Below, piece by piece: positions 8,183 to 17,799 of a stretch of 64,000 nt of DNA. This DNA is from JASUTC01 sp035447925 (GTDB taxonomy: Bacteria; Thermotogota; Thermotogae; MWEM01). The DNA is taken from positions 62,001 through 126,000 of the forward strand of contig DAOTHY010000002.1 in the NCBI GenBank assembly GCA_035447925.1, in the 5' to 3' direction. The notes under the pieces were generated by a model that did no database searches, was not told the DNA's origin, and saw only the letters and a program-made list of their open reading frames with translations. Each line of letters opens with the position of its first letter. Position 1 is the first letter of the stretch. The position numbers were made by a program, and so were the translations under genes.

Positions 8183-10042
8183 ATGATACTTAGAGCCGAA
8201 AATATCACTTTTGGGTTTTCAACAGAACCTTTGTTAAAAGATTGTAGTTTTCAGGTCCAGGATGGGGATAAAATTGCTTTAATCGGTCCGAATGGAACCG
8301 GAAAAACTACTTTACTGAGAATACTTACCGGGGGAATCACTTCCTATGAAGGAAAAATCATTTCAAAAAAAGATATGAGAATTGGGTATCAGGAACAATT
8401 TAGAATATCAAATCCAGATACTTCTTTGTGGGAAGAGATTGAAAAAGAGTTTCAAGATGTGATAAAAAAAATCACTCATGATTATGAGGTCGAGCATGAA
8501 CATCTTGCTTTCGAGAAAAAGATTCGTTCCATTCTTAAAGGCATGGGATTTTCAGAAAAAGATTGGCAAAGAAAGCTTGGTTCTTTCAGTGGAGGAGAAC
8601 TCACAAGAATATCCTTGGCACGTTTATTTTTAAGAGACTACGACCTTTTAATCCTGGATGAACCTACCAATCATCTGGATATTGCATCGGTTTTTTGGCT
8701 TGAGGCTTTCTTAAAATCATATAAAGGAACGATATTGATGGTCACTCACGACAGAGAATTATTGGGCGGGGTGATTAATCAGATCTTTGAAATCAATTCG
8801 AATAAGGTATGGAATTTCAGAATGACTTATGATGATTATCTTCTCCAACGAGAAAGAATGATTGAATCTAAAATGAAAGAAAAGAAAAGACTGGAAATCG
8901 AGTTGGAAAAACAAAAGAAATTGGTTAAACAGTTCGAAACCTGGGGACATATGGGCAATCCCAAGGCCATCAGTTTGATGCATTCCAGGGAGAAAATGGT
9001 GGCCAGGGTAGAACGCAAGTTGGAAGAAGTTGAAATAATGGAAGAAAACAAAACCCATCTTGGAGATATTCCAAAGCCTGAAAGAGCAAACTATATCGTT
9101 TTTGAGTGTAATAACCTTTCAAAGGGATTTGGGCAAAAAACTTTGTTTGAAAATGTCAGTTTTACAGTTTTTCGATCTGAGAAAATCGTGTTGTTGGGGC
9201 GAAACGGGATTGGTAAATCAACCTTATTAAAGATAATGACCGGTGAGACCCGGAGTGATCAAGGTACATTCCACTATGGCGATCTGGTTCGCTTTGCATA
9301 TTTATCCCAAGACTTATCTAAATTAGATCTTCAACAAACCATATTCGAAGAACTAAATACCTTAATGCCCATGAAATACGACTATGAAGTTCGGGCATAT
9401 GCCGGTCGATTTGGATTCACAGGGGATGAAACCGATAAGAAAGTGGATGTGTTAAGCGGCGGAGAAAAACTCAAATTATCATTGGCAAAACTTTTATTAA
9501 AAAAACCAAATTTTCTCATCTTGGATGAGCCGACCAATCATTTAGACATCATGTCGATCGAAAGACTTCAGGAGATTTTGGGTGAATATGAAGGGGCTAT
9601 CTTGATGGTTACTCACGACCGAAGGCTTCTTAACTATGTTTCAGATCGAATTCTCGTTTTAGAGCAAGATGGTATTCAAGAAGTCGGCTCGGTGAACGAA
9701 TATATGAATCGTATGAACGAATCTTCCGGGTTTTCCAATAAAGAAGTTAAGTTCGAAAAAAACGCAACAGATTATGAACGTCAAAAGGCATTAAAAAACA
9801 TGCTTCAAAAAACACAAAGAATGATCAATGAAATTATGGATAAGTACGAGACCGTGGAATCTGAACAATGTCGAATCGAAAATGAGATGTATTTACCCGG
9901 TAACATCAACAATTATCAAAAACTAAACAGATTAGCGGATAAAAAAGCGGAGAATGAAAAAATATTGCTGGAATTGATTGAAAAGATAGAGGATTTAGAG
10001 AATGAAAAAGAATCACTACTACGGAGGGAAAACGATGTATAA
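8183..10042 (+). CDS. ABC-F family ATPase (ribosome-associated)
   Basis: A soluble protein with two ABC domains and no membrane segment. The first domain has Walker A GPNGTGKTT (~35), signature SFSGGE and Walker B LILDEPTNHLD (~155-165). The second has GRNGIGKST, VLSGGEKLKLSLAK and a matching LILDEPTNHLD. A charged linker between the domains and a C-terminal coiled coil (~540-615) complete the ABC-F plan. These proteins act on the ribosomal E site in translation rescue or antibiotic protection; which role applies here cannot be told. ATG 8183 follows AGGGGAG. The end overlaps hutH by 8 nt, so the two are translationally coupled. The leader hairpin may make expression conditional. Confidence 0.9.
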   Translation: MILRAENITFGFSTEPLLKDCSFQVQDGDKIALIGPNGTGKTTLLRILTGGITSYEGKIISKKDMRIGYQEQFRISNPDTSLWEEIEKEFQDVIKKITHDYEVEHEHLAFEKKIRSILKGMGFSEKDWQRKLGSFSGGELTRISLARLFLRDYDLLILDEPTNHLDIASVFWLEAFLKSYKGTILMVTHDRELLGGVINQIFEINSNKVWNFRMTYDDYLLQRERMIESKMKEKKRLEIELEKQKKLVKQFETWGHMGNPKAISLMHSREKMVARVERKLEEVEIMEENKTHLGDIPKPERANYIVFECNNLSKGFGQKTLFENVSFTVFRSEKIVLLGRNGIGKSTLLKIMTGETRSDQGTFHYGDLVRFAYLSQDLSKLDLQQTIFEELNTLMPMKYDYEVRAYAGRFGFTGDETDKKVDVLSGGEKLKLSLAKLLLKKPNFLILDEPTNHLDIMSIERLQEILGEYEGAILMVTHDRRLLNYVSDRILVLEQDGIQEVGSVNEYMNRMNESSGFSNKEVKFEKNATDYERQKALKNMLQKTQRMINEIMDKYETVESEQCRIENEMYLPGNINNYQKLNRLADKKAENEKILLELIEKIEDLENEKESLLRRENDV

Positions 10043-11528
10043 GATCAACGGCACAAATATGGATCTGAAGATAGTCGAATCCATTGCATATCAAAACGAA
10101 AAATTAGAGATCGATGAATCATGTTTTCAACAAATCAAAATGAGCGCAAAACGAGTAAAAGACTTTGTGAATGAATCAAAAGTTGTATATGGTGTGACAA
10201 CCGGTTTTGGAGCATTGGCGTCTGTTCACATTGATGCCCCTAAATCAGCAGCACTTCAAAAAAATCTCATCTTATCACATGCAGCCGGTGTTGGGGAACC
10301 ATTGCCAGTTGAGGTTGTGCGAACGATGATGCTTTTAAGAATTAATTCGCTCGTTAAAGGTTATTCAGGTATACGCCTCGAAACACTTCAAATACTTGTA
10401 GACTTTTTAAACAAAGGGATCACTCCGTATGTCCCTGCACAGGGCTCAGTTGGTGCCAGTGGTGATCTGGCTCCGCTGGCTCACATGGCAATGGCCATGC
10501 TGGGCGAAGGGAAAGTATATTACAAAGGAGAAATTACTGGCGCAAAAGAGGCAATGGAATCTGAACATATTCAGCCATTTGTTCCCGCTCAAAAAGAAGG
10601 TCTCGCCCTTCTTAACGGGACTCAGATGATGTCTTCTTTACTAAGCAATATCCTAATACGTGCTTACAATCTGTTTGAATGGACAATGATCTCGGCTTCA
10701 ATAACTATAGACGCGTTGAAGGCCTCAACAGCTCCTTTTGATCCAAGAATCCATGATCTTCGGCCCCACCCCGGACAAACATTTGTTGCAAAAAGATTGT
10801 TGGATCTTTTAGACAAGAGTGAAATCAGAGAGTCTCATAAAAACTGTGGAAAAGTTCAAGACGCATATTCATTAAGAGCCATCCCTCAGGTGTTTGGAGC
10901 AGTAAAAGATACCTTTGATTATGCTAAAATCGTATTAGAAAGGGAATTCAACTCAGTGACTGACAACCCAATCATATTTGAAAACGAAGCCATTAGCGGT
11001 GGTAATTTTCATGGCGAACCAATAGCTCTGGTAGCGGATTTTGTTGCAATTGCATTAACTGAATTATCAAATATAACCGAACGACGCATAGACCGCTTGG
11101 TTAATCCTTTAGTATCATCATTGCCTCCATTCCTGGCCAAAGGCGAAGAAGGCTTGAACAGTGGTTTTATGATTTGGCAATATACAGCCGCCTCTCTGGT
11201 TTCAGAAAACAAAGCCTTGTCTCATCCTGGCTCAGTTGATAGTATTCCAACTTCTGCATTTCAGGAAGATCATGTGTCTATGGGCTCTGTTTCAGTAAGG
11301 AAGGCTTTTTCAATCATTGGAAATTGCGAAAAAGTAACAACCATTGAATTAATGTTGGCTTTGAGGGGTCTTTGCTTTTTACGTCCGATGAAAACTGGAA
11401 AGCTTTTAGAATTTTATATTGAAAGATTCCAACAAACACTAAAGCCTCACCACAGTGATCGCTATTTTGGAGACGATTTCCAATCTATTTTAGATATCAT
11501 TCGTAACCATAATCCATTAAAAAGCTAG
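10035..11528 (+). CDS. hutH: Histidine ammonia-lyase
   Basis: Non-oxidative deamination of L-histidine to urocanate. The MIO cofactor triad Ala-Ser-Gly lies in GSVGASGDLAPLAH near residue 140. Other family motifs are YGVTTGFG near 55 and QDAYSLRAIPQVFGA in the middle. The selectivity position reads SH in ILSHAAGVG, as in histidine lyases; tyrosine lyases have HL and phenylalanine lyases FL. The 497 residues match the usual ~505. ATG 10035 follows CGGAGGG by 6 nt; an upstream ATG at 10002 is inside the ABC-F gene and lacks a site. No hutU, hutI or formiminotransferase gene is in the window. Confidence 0.93.
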   Translation: MYKINGTNMDLKIVESIAYQNEKLEIDESCFQQIKMSAKRVKDFVNESKVVYGVTTGFGALASVHIDAPKSAALQKNLILSHAAGVGEPLPVEVVRTMMLLRINSLVKGYSGIRLETLQILVDFLNKGITPYVPAQGSVGASGDLAPLAHMAMAMLGEGKVYYKGEITGAKEAMESEHIQPFVPAQKEGLALLNGTQMMSSLLSNILIRAYNLFEWTMISASITIDALKASTAPFDPRIHDLRPHPGQTFVAKRLLDLLDKSEIRESHKNCGKVQDAYSLRAIPQVFGAVKDTFDYAKIVLEREFNSVTDNPIIFENEAISGGNFHGEPIALVADFVAIALTELSNITERRIDRLVNPLVSSLPPFLAKGEEGLNSGFMIWQYTAASLVSENKALSHPGSVDSIPTSAFQEDHVSMGSVSVRKAFSIIGNCEKVTTIELMLALRGLCFLRPMKTGKLLEFYIERFQQTLKPHHSDRYFGDDFQSILDIIRNHNPLKS

Positions 11529-11539
11529 GGGTGATACAA

Positions 11540-12649
11540 TTGAAATTTTCGATGAAAAAGGGTGTGCTAATCAGTGCATCCTCAAAAATTGTCAATATTA
11601 TACCTAAAAAAAACATCAAACCCATTTTATCAGGTGTGAAGATTCACAGCAATGAATCAGATGTGTTTTTTTCTGCAACGGACATGGAATCATCAATGAT
11701 GATAAAAGTCGAACAATTTGAAAAAGAAGGTAATGGAGCATTTGTTGTAGATGCACTAACATTGGAAGAAATCTCAAAAAACCTTTTAAAAAATGAGGTC
11801 TTTTTTACCTTAGAACCGAACAAAGCGATCGCATATACTGGTGCAGGAGAGATCAAAATCCCGGTAATGAATGCAGACGATTATCCAGAGCTCGATTTTG
11901 AAGATGTAGGCGAACCCATCCAACTTCAAAAAGAGATCATACTAAAAATGATCTCTAAGGTTCTGTTTTGCGCATCAACAGATGAAATGATGCGTAATCT
12001 GAATGGAGTATTATGGGAATTCTCCGGAAAATATCTAAGGCTTGTATCCGCCGACAGTTATCGAATGGCAGTCACTGAGGAAATTGTTTTTGATGAAGAA
12101 CGCTCTGACTTAAGTTTTTTTCTTTCTCTCAAAAGTATGAAAGAGATTCAAACCCTCTTAAAAGAATCTGATGAAGAATTATTCACAATTCGTTTTGATG
12201 GTAAAAAAGTGATCACAAAGATTAAAAACATTTTTTTTACAGCCAGGCTTATGGATGTTTCCTTTCCCAATTATAAAGCTGTTTTACCAGAACAATTTCA
12301 AACTAAAATTATCATCGATCGGATTGAAATTTTAAAAGCGTTAAGACTCATCTATATTATCGCTAAGGGAAAAGGTGATACAGTAAAACTGAACATTGAA
12401 GAAAAAAAATTAGAAATATCAGCAAGATCACAGGATAGGGGTGATGGTGATATTCCTTTTGAAATAGCACAAGAGGGAAAGGATATGCTAATAGCCTTCG
12501 ACCCAGTTTATCTGATTGAAGGGCTCGAGCATTTTGATGCTGATCAATTGGAAATGAATTTTGTTGATGAGAACAATGCTCTACAAATAAACGACACACA
12601 ATTATCAGGTTTCTTGCACATTATTATGCCTGTAAAAATCAGATCATGA
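11540..12649 (+). CDS. dnaN: DNA polymerase III sliding clamp (beta)
   Basis: Ring-shaped processivity clamp, a dimer of three-domain subunits. The N-terminus KFSMKKGVLISASSKI, the phrase VVDALTLEEISKNL, the middle-domain ADSYRMAV and the C-terminal end MPVKI are characteristic of DnaN. The length of 369 is normal. A TTG start at 11540 is preferred: AGGGGTGAT lies 4-5 nt upstream and the product then begins MKFSMKKG, as in other clamps; GTG 11531 is inside the ribosome binding site. dnaA is not adjacent, so this is not the usual origin-linked position. It overlaps ispF by ATGA. Confidence 0.9.
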   Translation: MKFSMKKGVLISASSKIVNIIPKKNIKPILSGVKIHSNESDVFFSATDMESSMMIKVEQFEKEGNGAFVVDALTLEEISKNLLKNEVFFTLEPNKAIAYTGAGEIKIPVMNADDYPELDFEDVGEPIQLQKEIILKMISKVLFCASTDEMMRNLNGVLWEFSGKYLRLVSADSYRMAVTEEIVFDEERSDLSFFLSLKSMKEIQTLLKESDEELFTIRFDGKKVITKIKNIFFTARLMDVSFPNYKAVLPEQFQTKIIIDRIEILKALRLIYIIAKGKGDTVKLNIEEKKLEISARSQDRGDGDIPFEIAQEGKDMLIAFDPVYLIEGLEHFDADQLEMNFVDENNALQINDTQLSGFLHIIMPVKIRS

Positions 12650-13119
12650 GAATCGGTATCGGTTATGATGCCCATAGATTTCAACTTGGAAGACCATTGA
12701 TTTTAGGAGGCATCGTTATTCCTTACGAATATGGACTGTCGGGACACTCTGATGCCGACGTATTGATCCATTCGATGATTGATGCCCTGCTGGGTGCGGC
12801 AAACTTGGGAGATATTGGAAAGCGGTTTCCAGATACCGATCAAAGGTATAAGGGTATTGACAGCAAGCTCCTTTTGAAAATGGCTGATCAAATGATACAA
12901 CAAGTCGGTTTTTCTATCATGAATATAGATTCTGTAATTATCGCTGAAGAACCGAAATTAAAAGACTATATTTCAAGTATGAGCGAAAAAATTGCTTCTG
13001 TACTAATGATTGATAAAGAACTGATCAGTATCAAAGCCACAACGACTGAAGGAATGGGATTTGAGGGGAAAAAAGAGGGGATTAGTGCACAATCAGTGTG
13101 TCTCTTGGAGAAAAAGTGA
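12646..13119 (+). CDS. ispF: 2-C-methyl-D-erythritol 2,4-cyclodiphosphate synthase
   Basis: Cyclises CDP-methylerythritol phosphate, releasing CMP, in the non-mevalonate isoprenoid pathway. Seen: the N-terminal GIGYDAHRF with metal-binding Asp and His, SGHSDADVLIHSMIDALLGAANLGDIG, FPDTD, and the C-terminal KATTTEGMGFEGKKEGISAQ. At 157 residues it has the exact family length. The start overlaps the dnaN stop (ATGA) and the end overlaps the ecfT start (TGATG), so it is part of a tightly coupled string. Isoprenoid supply also feeds the lipid carrier used by MraY, though a regulatory link is not visible. Confidence 0.97.
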   Translation: MRIGIGYDAHRFQLGRPLILGGIVIPYEYGLSGHSDADVLIHSMIDALLGAANLGDIGKRFPDTDQRYKGIDSKLLLKMADQMIQQVGFSIMNIDSVIIAEEPKLKDYISSMSEKIASVLMIDKELISIKATTTEGMGFEGKKEGISAQSVCLLEKK

Positions 13120-13925
13120 TGAGATTTGATGAGATTTTAGGAGGTTATGTTCCCAACAATTCTGTTTTTCATAAAGCAGATCCAAGGATTAAATTGCTGT
13201 ATACCTTATACGGTTTGATCGTTCTTTTTTTTATTCATCATTGGATACCATTTTTGATTATGGGAATTGTAATTTTTATGATGTTTTGTTTTTCTAAAAT
13301 AGGTATAATCGTGATGGTTAAATCATTAAAGGCTATTTGGGTTTTAATTGTTTTGGCGTTTTTTCTTCAGCTATTGGATGATACAGGCCGTGTGATCATC
13401 AGTTGGAGTTTTATTACAGTTACTGAAGAGGGTATAACTCGTTCGTTTATAATGGTTGCCAGACTCTGTTATCTCATTTGGCTATCGCTGCTCCTCACAG
13501 CCACAACCTCACCAATGAGAATAGCTGATTCAACTGAAAGCATTTTTAAAACAATCGGTATAAAAAAATCTTATGCCCATGATATCTCAATGATTATGTC
13601 TTTGGCAATCCGATTTATTCCAATTATTTCCATCGAGGCCGGCCAAATAATAAAAGCTCAGACAGCGAGAGGTGCCAAATTCGAAGATCGTCGTATCATC
13701 AAAAGAGTTCAGGCATTCTTTCCACTGATCATACCTCTTTTAGTTAGTTCCTTCAAAAGGGCAGATGAATTGGCTCTGGCGATGGACGTTCGGTATTATA
13801 ACGGTTACCAAGGAAGAACCAGATACATTGAACTCAAAATGAAAATTTCAGATTATTTTTTACTGATTGGCGTTTTTGGTCTGTTCACATTTATTCTATT
13901 CTTGGAAAAGGCGGTTTCATATTGA
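13119..13925 (+). CDS. ecfT: ECF transporter transmembrane T component (EcfT/CbiQ family)
   Basis: Membrane scaffold that links the ATPases of an energy-coupling factor vitamin transporter to exchangeable substrate-binding proteins. The 268 residues hold about five hydrophobic segments, a cytoplasmic motif AQTARGAKFEDRR (first Ala-Arg-Gly coupling helix) and a second, variant motif ALAMDVRYYNG, where Ala-Arg-Gly would be expected. It starts at ATG 13119, 8 nt after GGAG and overlapping the ispF stop; a longer frame from 13098 would run through ispF. The ATPase genes ecfA1/ecfA2 that often precede ecfT are absent, so the module must be completed from elsewhere. Confidence 0.88.
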   Translation: MRFDEILGGYVPNNSVFHKADPRIKLLYTLYGLIVLFFIHHWIPFLIMGIVIFMMFCFSKIGIIVMVKSLKAIWVLIVLAFFLQLLDDTGRVIISWSFITVTEEGITRSFIMVARLCYLIWLSLLLTATTSPMRIADSTESIFKTIGIKKSYAHDISMIMSLAIRFIPIISIEAGQIIKAQTARGAKFEDRRIIKRVQAFFPLIIPLLVSSFKRADELALAMDVRYYNGYQGRTRYIELKMKISDYFLLIGVFGLFTFILFLEKAVSY

Positions 13926-14671
13926 AGAAATGGGTTGATGCAGATTTTACAAAACAATTCGGGAAACTTTCAGGAGTTGATGAGGCCGGAAGAGGGCCAC
14001 TTGCTGGACCGGTAGTTGCTGCAGCAGTTTACTTAACTTTTGAGCAGGAACAAACACTTGTTGAAAAAATGCCCTTTATTGATGACAGTAAAAGATTGAG
14101 CAAAAAAAAGCGAGAATTGATTTTTGAATATGTAAAAAGTGAGAGTATACCCTACGCTATCGGCATCTGTGATGAAAGCATCATCGACAAGGAGAATATT
14201 CTTAAGAGTACTAATATGGCTATGAACAGCGCTTTGGAAGGGCTTAATGTTCCTCATGATTTGGCTTTGGTAGACGGTAAAAATCTATGCATCAACCATC
14301 CCAACAGGCAAATTATTAAAGGAGACTCTCTTAGTTTAAGAATCGCTTTAGCGTCCAATATCGCAAAAGTCGTTAGAGACAATATAATGACCGACTTTTC
14401 AAGAATTTACCCTGAATTCTTCTTTGAAAAGCATAAGGGTTATGGTACCCATGTACACTTGAAGGCTTTAGAAAAATATGGTCCGACACCATTTCACAGA
14501 CTTACTTTTAGCCCGCTGTGTGATATGATTACCCAACAAAAGCTAAATGAATGGCTAAACTCAGGAATTATTTCAGAACAAAGATATCAATGTGTTTTGA
14601 ACAAATCAAACACAAGACAAAACAGTCAAAAGCAACTATCATTGTTAGTAAATAAGGAGGGATTGAACTGA
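13922..14671 (+). CDS. rnhB: Ribonuclease HII
   Basis: Removes RNA primers and single ribonucleotides from DNA. The catalytic start GVDEAGRGPLAGPVVAAAV (Asp-Glu pair at ~19-20) is diagnostic, followed by DDSKRLSKKKRE, LVDGKN with the third acidic residue, KGDSLSLRIALASNIAKVVRD, and HKGYGTHVH. 249 residues, with a short Lys/Gln-rich tail after the core. The TTG start at 13922 overlaps the ecfT stop (TTGA). The end overlaps pdp by TGATG. Confidence 0.96.
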   Translation: MKKWVDADFTKQFGKLSGVDEAGRGPLAGPVVAAAVYLTFEQEQTLVEKMPFIDDSKRLSKKKRELIFEYVKSESIPYAIGICDESIIDKENILKSTNMAMNSALEGLNVPHDLALVDGKNLCINHPNRQIIKGDSLSLRIALASNIAKVVRDNIMTDFSRIYPEFFFEKHKGYGTHVHLKALEKYGPTPFHRLTFSPLCDMITQQKLNEWLNSGIISEQRYQCVLNKSNTRQNSQKQLSLLVNKEGLN

Positions 14672-15975
14672 TGAGGGCTTATGATATCATTTTAAAAAAG
14701 AGAAATGGATTGATTTTGACGAAAGAAGAATTAGAATACATGATCACAGGATGTGTGAATGGAACGATTCCAGATTATCAAACAGCGGCTTTTCTGATGG
14801 CTGTTTATTTTAAGCATTTAACTTCTGAAGAAACATTTATTTTGACTGAATTGATGAGATATTCCGGTGATACGGTTGATCTTTCTCAAATTGACGGAAT
14901 TACAGTTGATAAACATTCAACAGGAGGTGTTGGTGATAAAACGACGTTGATTCTGGGTCCTATGGTTGCCGCCTGCGGAGCAAAAGTAGCCAAATTATCA
15001 GGAAGAGCTCTTGGACATACCGGGGGAACCATTGACAAGTTGGAATCCATTCCGGGATTTAAAACAGATATAGAAACGAAACAATGGATTAAACAAGTCA
15101 ATACAATCGGATTTGCTTTGGCCGGTCAAACGGCTAACTTGGTTCCTGGAGATAAAAAACTGTATGCATTAAGAGATGTTACAGCAACTGTGGATGAACC
15201 TTCCCTAATCGCTTCGAGTATTATGAGCAAAAAATTAGCCGGTGGAACCGATGCTTTTGTTCTAGACGTCAAAGTAGGTTCAGGGGCCTTTATGCAGGAG
15301 GTTAGTGAAGCAAAGCAATTAGCCCAAATCATGGTAGATATTTCCAAAAAAGCTGGTAAAGACGCCGTTGCTGTTCTAACGAATATGGATGAGCCTTTGG
15401 GAAACAAAGTAGGAAACGCCTTGGAAGTCATAGAGGCTATCGAAACCTTGAAAGGTAAAGGTCCACAAGATCTCACACAATTATGCCTGATCCTCGGAAA
15501 ATACATGCTGAAATTCGCTTTATCAATGGAATTAGAAGAAGCAGAGCAAATACTTATGGAAGCCATTTCATCCGGAAAAGCCTATAACAAATTGATAGAA
15601 TTCATCAAAGCCCAGAAAGGGGATACAGATTTTCTTGAGGATCCTTACAGGTTATTGAAAAACAAAGGCGTCTATGAGCTGAAATCTGAAAAAGACGGAT
15701 ACATTGGAAAAATAAACACTCAGATGGTGGGAATCGCAGCAAATCTTCTGGGTGCCGGCAGAGAAGCAAAAGAAGATATCATCGATTATTCAGTTGGGTT
15801 TGATTTTATCAAAAAAACAGGAGATAAAATAGAAAAGGGTGATCTAATCGTTAAGGTTTTTTACAACGATGAGCAAAGATTAAATGATGCGGTTTCTACT
15901 CTTAAAAACGCCATCACGATGACTGATCTTGCTGGGGTTGAAAAAAAACCGTTAATTTTTGATATAATCAGTTAA
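14671..15975 (+). CDS. pdp: Pyrimidine-nucleoside phosphorylase
   Basis: Phosphorolysis of uridine or thymidine to base plus (deoxy)ribose 1-phosphate, a salvage step. Seen: the family signature SGRALGHTGGTIDKLESIPGF, the phosphate loop DKHSTGGVGDKTTL near residue 80, LRDVTATVDEPSLIASSIMSKKLAGG and DVKVGSGAFM. At 434 residues it matches dimeric bacterial Pdp/DeoA. Lys and Ser in the active-site strings are intact. ATG 14671 follows AAGGAGGG. It ends the run of overlapping genes that begins at the ABC-F gene; a promoter and hairpin sit at its end. Confidence 0.95.
   Translation: MRAYDIILKKRNGLILTKEELEYMITGCVNGTIPDYQTAAFLMAVYFKHLTSEETFILTELMRYSGDTVDLSQIDGITVDKHSTGGVGDKTTLILGPMVAACGAKVAKLSGRALGHTGGTIDKLESIPGFKTDIETKQWIKQVNTIGFALAGQTANLVPGDKKLYALRDVTATVDEPSLIASSIMSKKLAGGTDAFVLDVKVGSGAFMQEVSEAKQLAQIMVDISKKAGKDAVAVLTNMDEPLGNKVGNALEVIEAIETLKGKGPQDLTQLCLILGKYMLKFALSMELEEAEQILMEAISSGKAYNKLIEFIKAQKGDTDFLEDPYRLLKNKGVYELKSEKDGYIGKINTQMVGIAANLLGAGREAKEDIIDYSVGFDFIKKTGDKIEKGDLIVKVFYNDEQRLNDAVSTLKNAITMTDLAGVEKKPLIFDIIS
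15960..15968 (+). promoter_or_regulatory. Extended -10 promoter at the end of pdp
   Basis: TGA then TATAAT (15963-15968), inside the last codons of pdp. A TTGAAA lies 19 bp upstream of the hexamer. It probably drives the glycosidase gene, with transcription starting at about 15975, immediately before a hairpin. Confidence 0.55.
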
Positions 15976-15976
15976 C

Positions 15977-16001
15977 TGAAAAAACCAATTGGTTTTTTTC
16001 A
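15977..16001 (+). terminator. Hairpin with T-run after pdp
   Basis: A near-perfect palindrome (GAAAAAACC / GGTTTTTTTC around AATT) just after the pdp stop. It can end pdp transcripts, but because a promoter lies directly before it, it would also form the 5' stem of the next mRNA. Confidence 0.65.
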
Positions 16002-16018
16002 AATTTTGGAGATTTTAT

Positions 16019-17740
16019 TTGGGGGTACTATCTGTTTTGAAGCGAAAAGTCAATCTATTGATTGGAATTCTACTGTTCATTTCCGTGTTTGTTTTTTCTC
16101 AGGAACTGTATTTTATTCAATCTGATGGAAATTATACAAGATTTAGAGAGCCGGATATTTCTTTGGTAAGCGGTAAGTTGATGTTATCTGTGGATATACT
16201 GACTGATTTTAATGCAGGCGTTACCTCTTTTTCGGGGAGCAATAAATTCTATATCATTAATAAGGAGTCTGGCGACACGTTGATCGTCGATCCGTACACA
16301 GGTATTTCATTAAACTTCCTTGAAAAATTCGACGGGTTAGTGATGACGATTAATGATAAGGTATTTATCTCTGCGGATTGTGTTTTTCCTTTTTTGGGAT
16401 TTACTTATATATCTAATGAAAGAGCCTATGTTTTTAAAGAAAACAGCATGGTTCGTTTATTGAATGCTCAAATGAATCTAAGAACAGTAAGTTTTGAGTT
16501 TTCCTCACAGTTTTTTGATGTCAATTCAATGATAAAAGTAGATACTAAGGGAAATGAAGCCGATATTAAAATCTTTCCTGCAAATGCCGATGATGCAACT
16601 ATCAGAGGAATTATTCTGAAAAACAACGATTTATTCTATTCTGAATTTAATATCCAGTTTAACGTTCCGGTTGACTATCGAATTGTAAAGGACGGAAAAA
16701 CGGCAACCATCTATTTTTCTCATGTTGACCCTTATTTAGAAGAGATAGAAGTCTTGTCACAGGGAGTTCAATGGTACAGAAAAAAAGAAGTCTTTGAACA
16801 ATCAACCTTAAAGGTCACTTATTTAGAAGTTGATCTGAAGGAAGCGGACGTTAAGATTGTGCCTGAAATCTCTTTTGATGGAATGGGATCCAGGGATAAA
16901 TTAAGCAACATGGTTAGAAAGAATTTTGCAATAGGTGGTGTAAATGCTTCTTATTTCGATCCTTCGACAAATTTCCCTGTGGGAGTATTAATTAAAGACG
17001 GTCAAATTGAATCGGAACCTTTTTATTATCCAAGACCTTTTTTTGTCAGAACGGATAAAAACACCTATCACATATTAGAGATCAATACGGAAATTCATCT
17101 AAGAGTGGGAGGATCTTTGTTCTTAGTAAAAGGTGTCAACAAATACAGTCAAAATGGTGATGTCATTGTCTATACAGACAATTTTAAGAAACTGATACCT
17201 CAGGATGCCAATCGTGAATATGTTGTTATTTCTGATGATAAAGTAATCTCAAAGACATACACTCCAAAGGTTCCCAATGGCGGTAAAGTGATTGTCTTTA
17301 ACCCAAAAGAGATCTCAAAATTCATTAAAATTGGAGACGCTTTTTCGATGAATTTCATTGTTCCTGGATTTCAATATAAGATTTCCGATGCAGTTGAAGG
17401 CGGCCCGATGTTATTATCAGGTGGACAAAAGGTAGAAGACACGAGCAGCATTCGTGCAACTTATGGTCAAAAAATCATAGAAGGCCGTACACCGAGAACC
17501 GTTTTAGCTCTATCAAAAGATAAGGTAGTGTTTCTCGTCATTGACGGTTATCAAACAGCAAGTTCAGGCTTAACCTACGAGGAGTTAACTGATTTTCTTT
17601 TGAAAAAAGGGTATTCAGATGCCATGTGTTTTGATGGTGGCTCTTCGTCTGTAATGGCCATCGGATCCAGAATTGTTAATCAGCCTTCTTCTGGTGAACC
17701 AAATATTCCAGTAGGTATTTTAGTAGATAGAAATGACTAA
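16019..17740 (+). CDS. Exported phosphodiester glycosidase (NAGPA) family protein
   Basis: The N-terminus (RKVNLLIGILLFISVFVFSQ) is a signal peptide, so the ~550-residue mature protein is periplasmic or surface-exposed. The first half (to ~230) is beta-rich and not recognised. The C-terminal ~280 residues carry NAGPA/DUF2233 features: GVNASYFDPSTNFPVGVLIKDGQ, EGGPMLLSGG, EGRTPRTVLALS, LVIDGYQ and the hallmark CFDGGSSSVMAIG. The family cleaves N-acetylglucosamine phosphodiesters or related cell-wall glycosides; the substrate here is unknown. TTG 16019 lies 7 nt after GGAG; TTG 16037 is an alternative. It stands alone with its own promoter. Confidence 0.85.
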   Translation: MGVLSVLKRKVNLLIGILLFISVFVFSQELYFIQSDGNYTRFREPDISLVSGKLMLSVDILTDFNAGVTSFSGSNKFYIINKESGDTLIVDPYTGISLNFLEKFDGLVMTINDKVFISADCVFPFLGFTYISNERAYVFKENSMVRLLNAQMNLRTVSFEFSSQFFDVNSMIKVDTKGNEADIKIFPANADDATIRGIILKNNDLFYSEFNIQFNVPVDYRIVKDGKTATIYFSHVDPYLEEIEVLSQGVQWYRKKEVFEQSTLKVTYLEVDLKEADVKIVPEISFDGMGSRDKLSNMVRKNFAIGGVNASYFDPSTNFPVGVLIKDGQIESEPFYYPRPFFVRTDKNTYHILEINTEIHLRVGGSLFLVKGVNKYSQNGDVIVYTDNFKKLIPQDANREYVVISDDKVISKTYTPKVPNGGKVIVFNPKEISKFIKIGDAFSMNFIVPGFQYKISDAVEGGPMLLSGGQKVEDTSSIRATYGQKIIEGRTPRTVLALSKDKVVFLVIDGYQTASSGLTYEELTDFLLKKGYSDAMCFDGGSSSVMAIGSRIVNQPSSGEPNIPVGILVDRND

Positions 17741-17799
17741 TTCTTAAACTCAAATAGATTATGCGGAGATATTAAACGTTCCGTTTGGAGGTGCATTTT

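Noticed and set aside
11540..12649. Replication origin near dnaN
   Set aside because: No dnaA gene or cluster of DnaA boxes in the surrounding sequence; dnaN sits inside a tightly packed operon.
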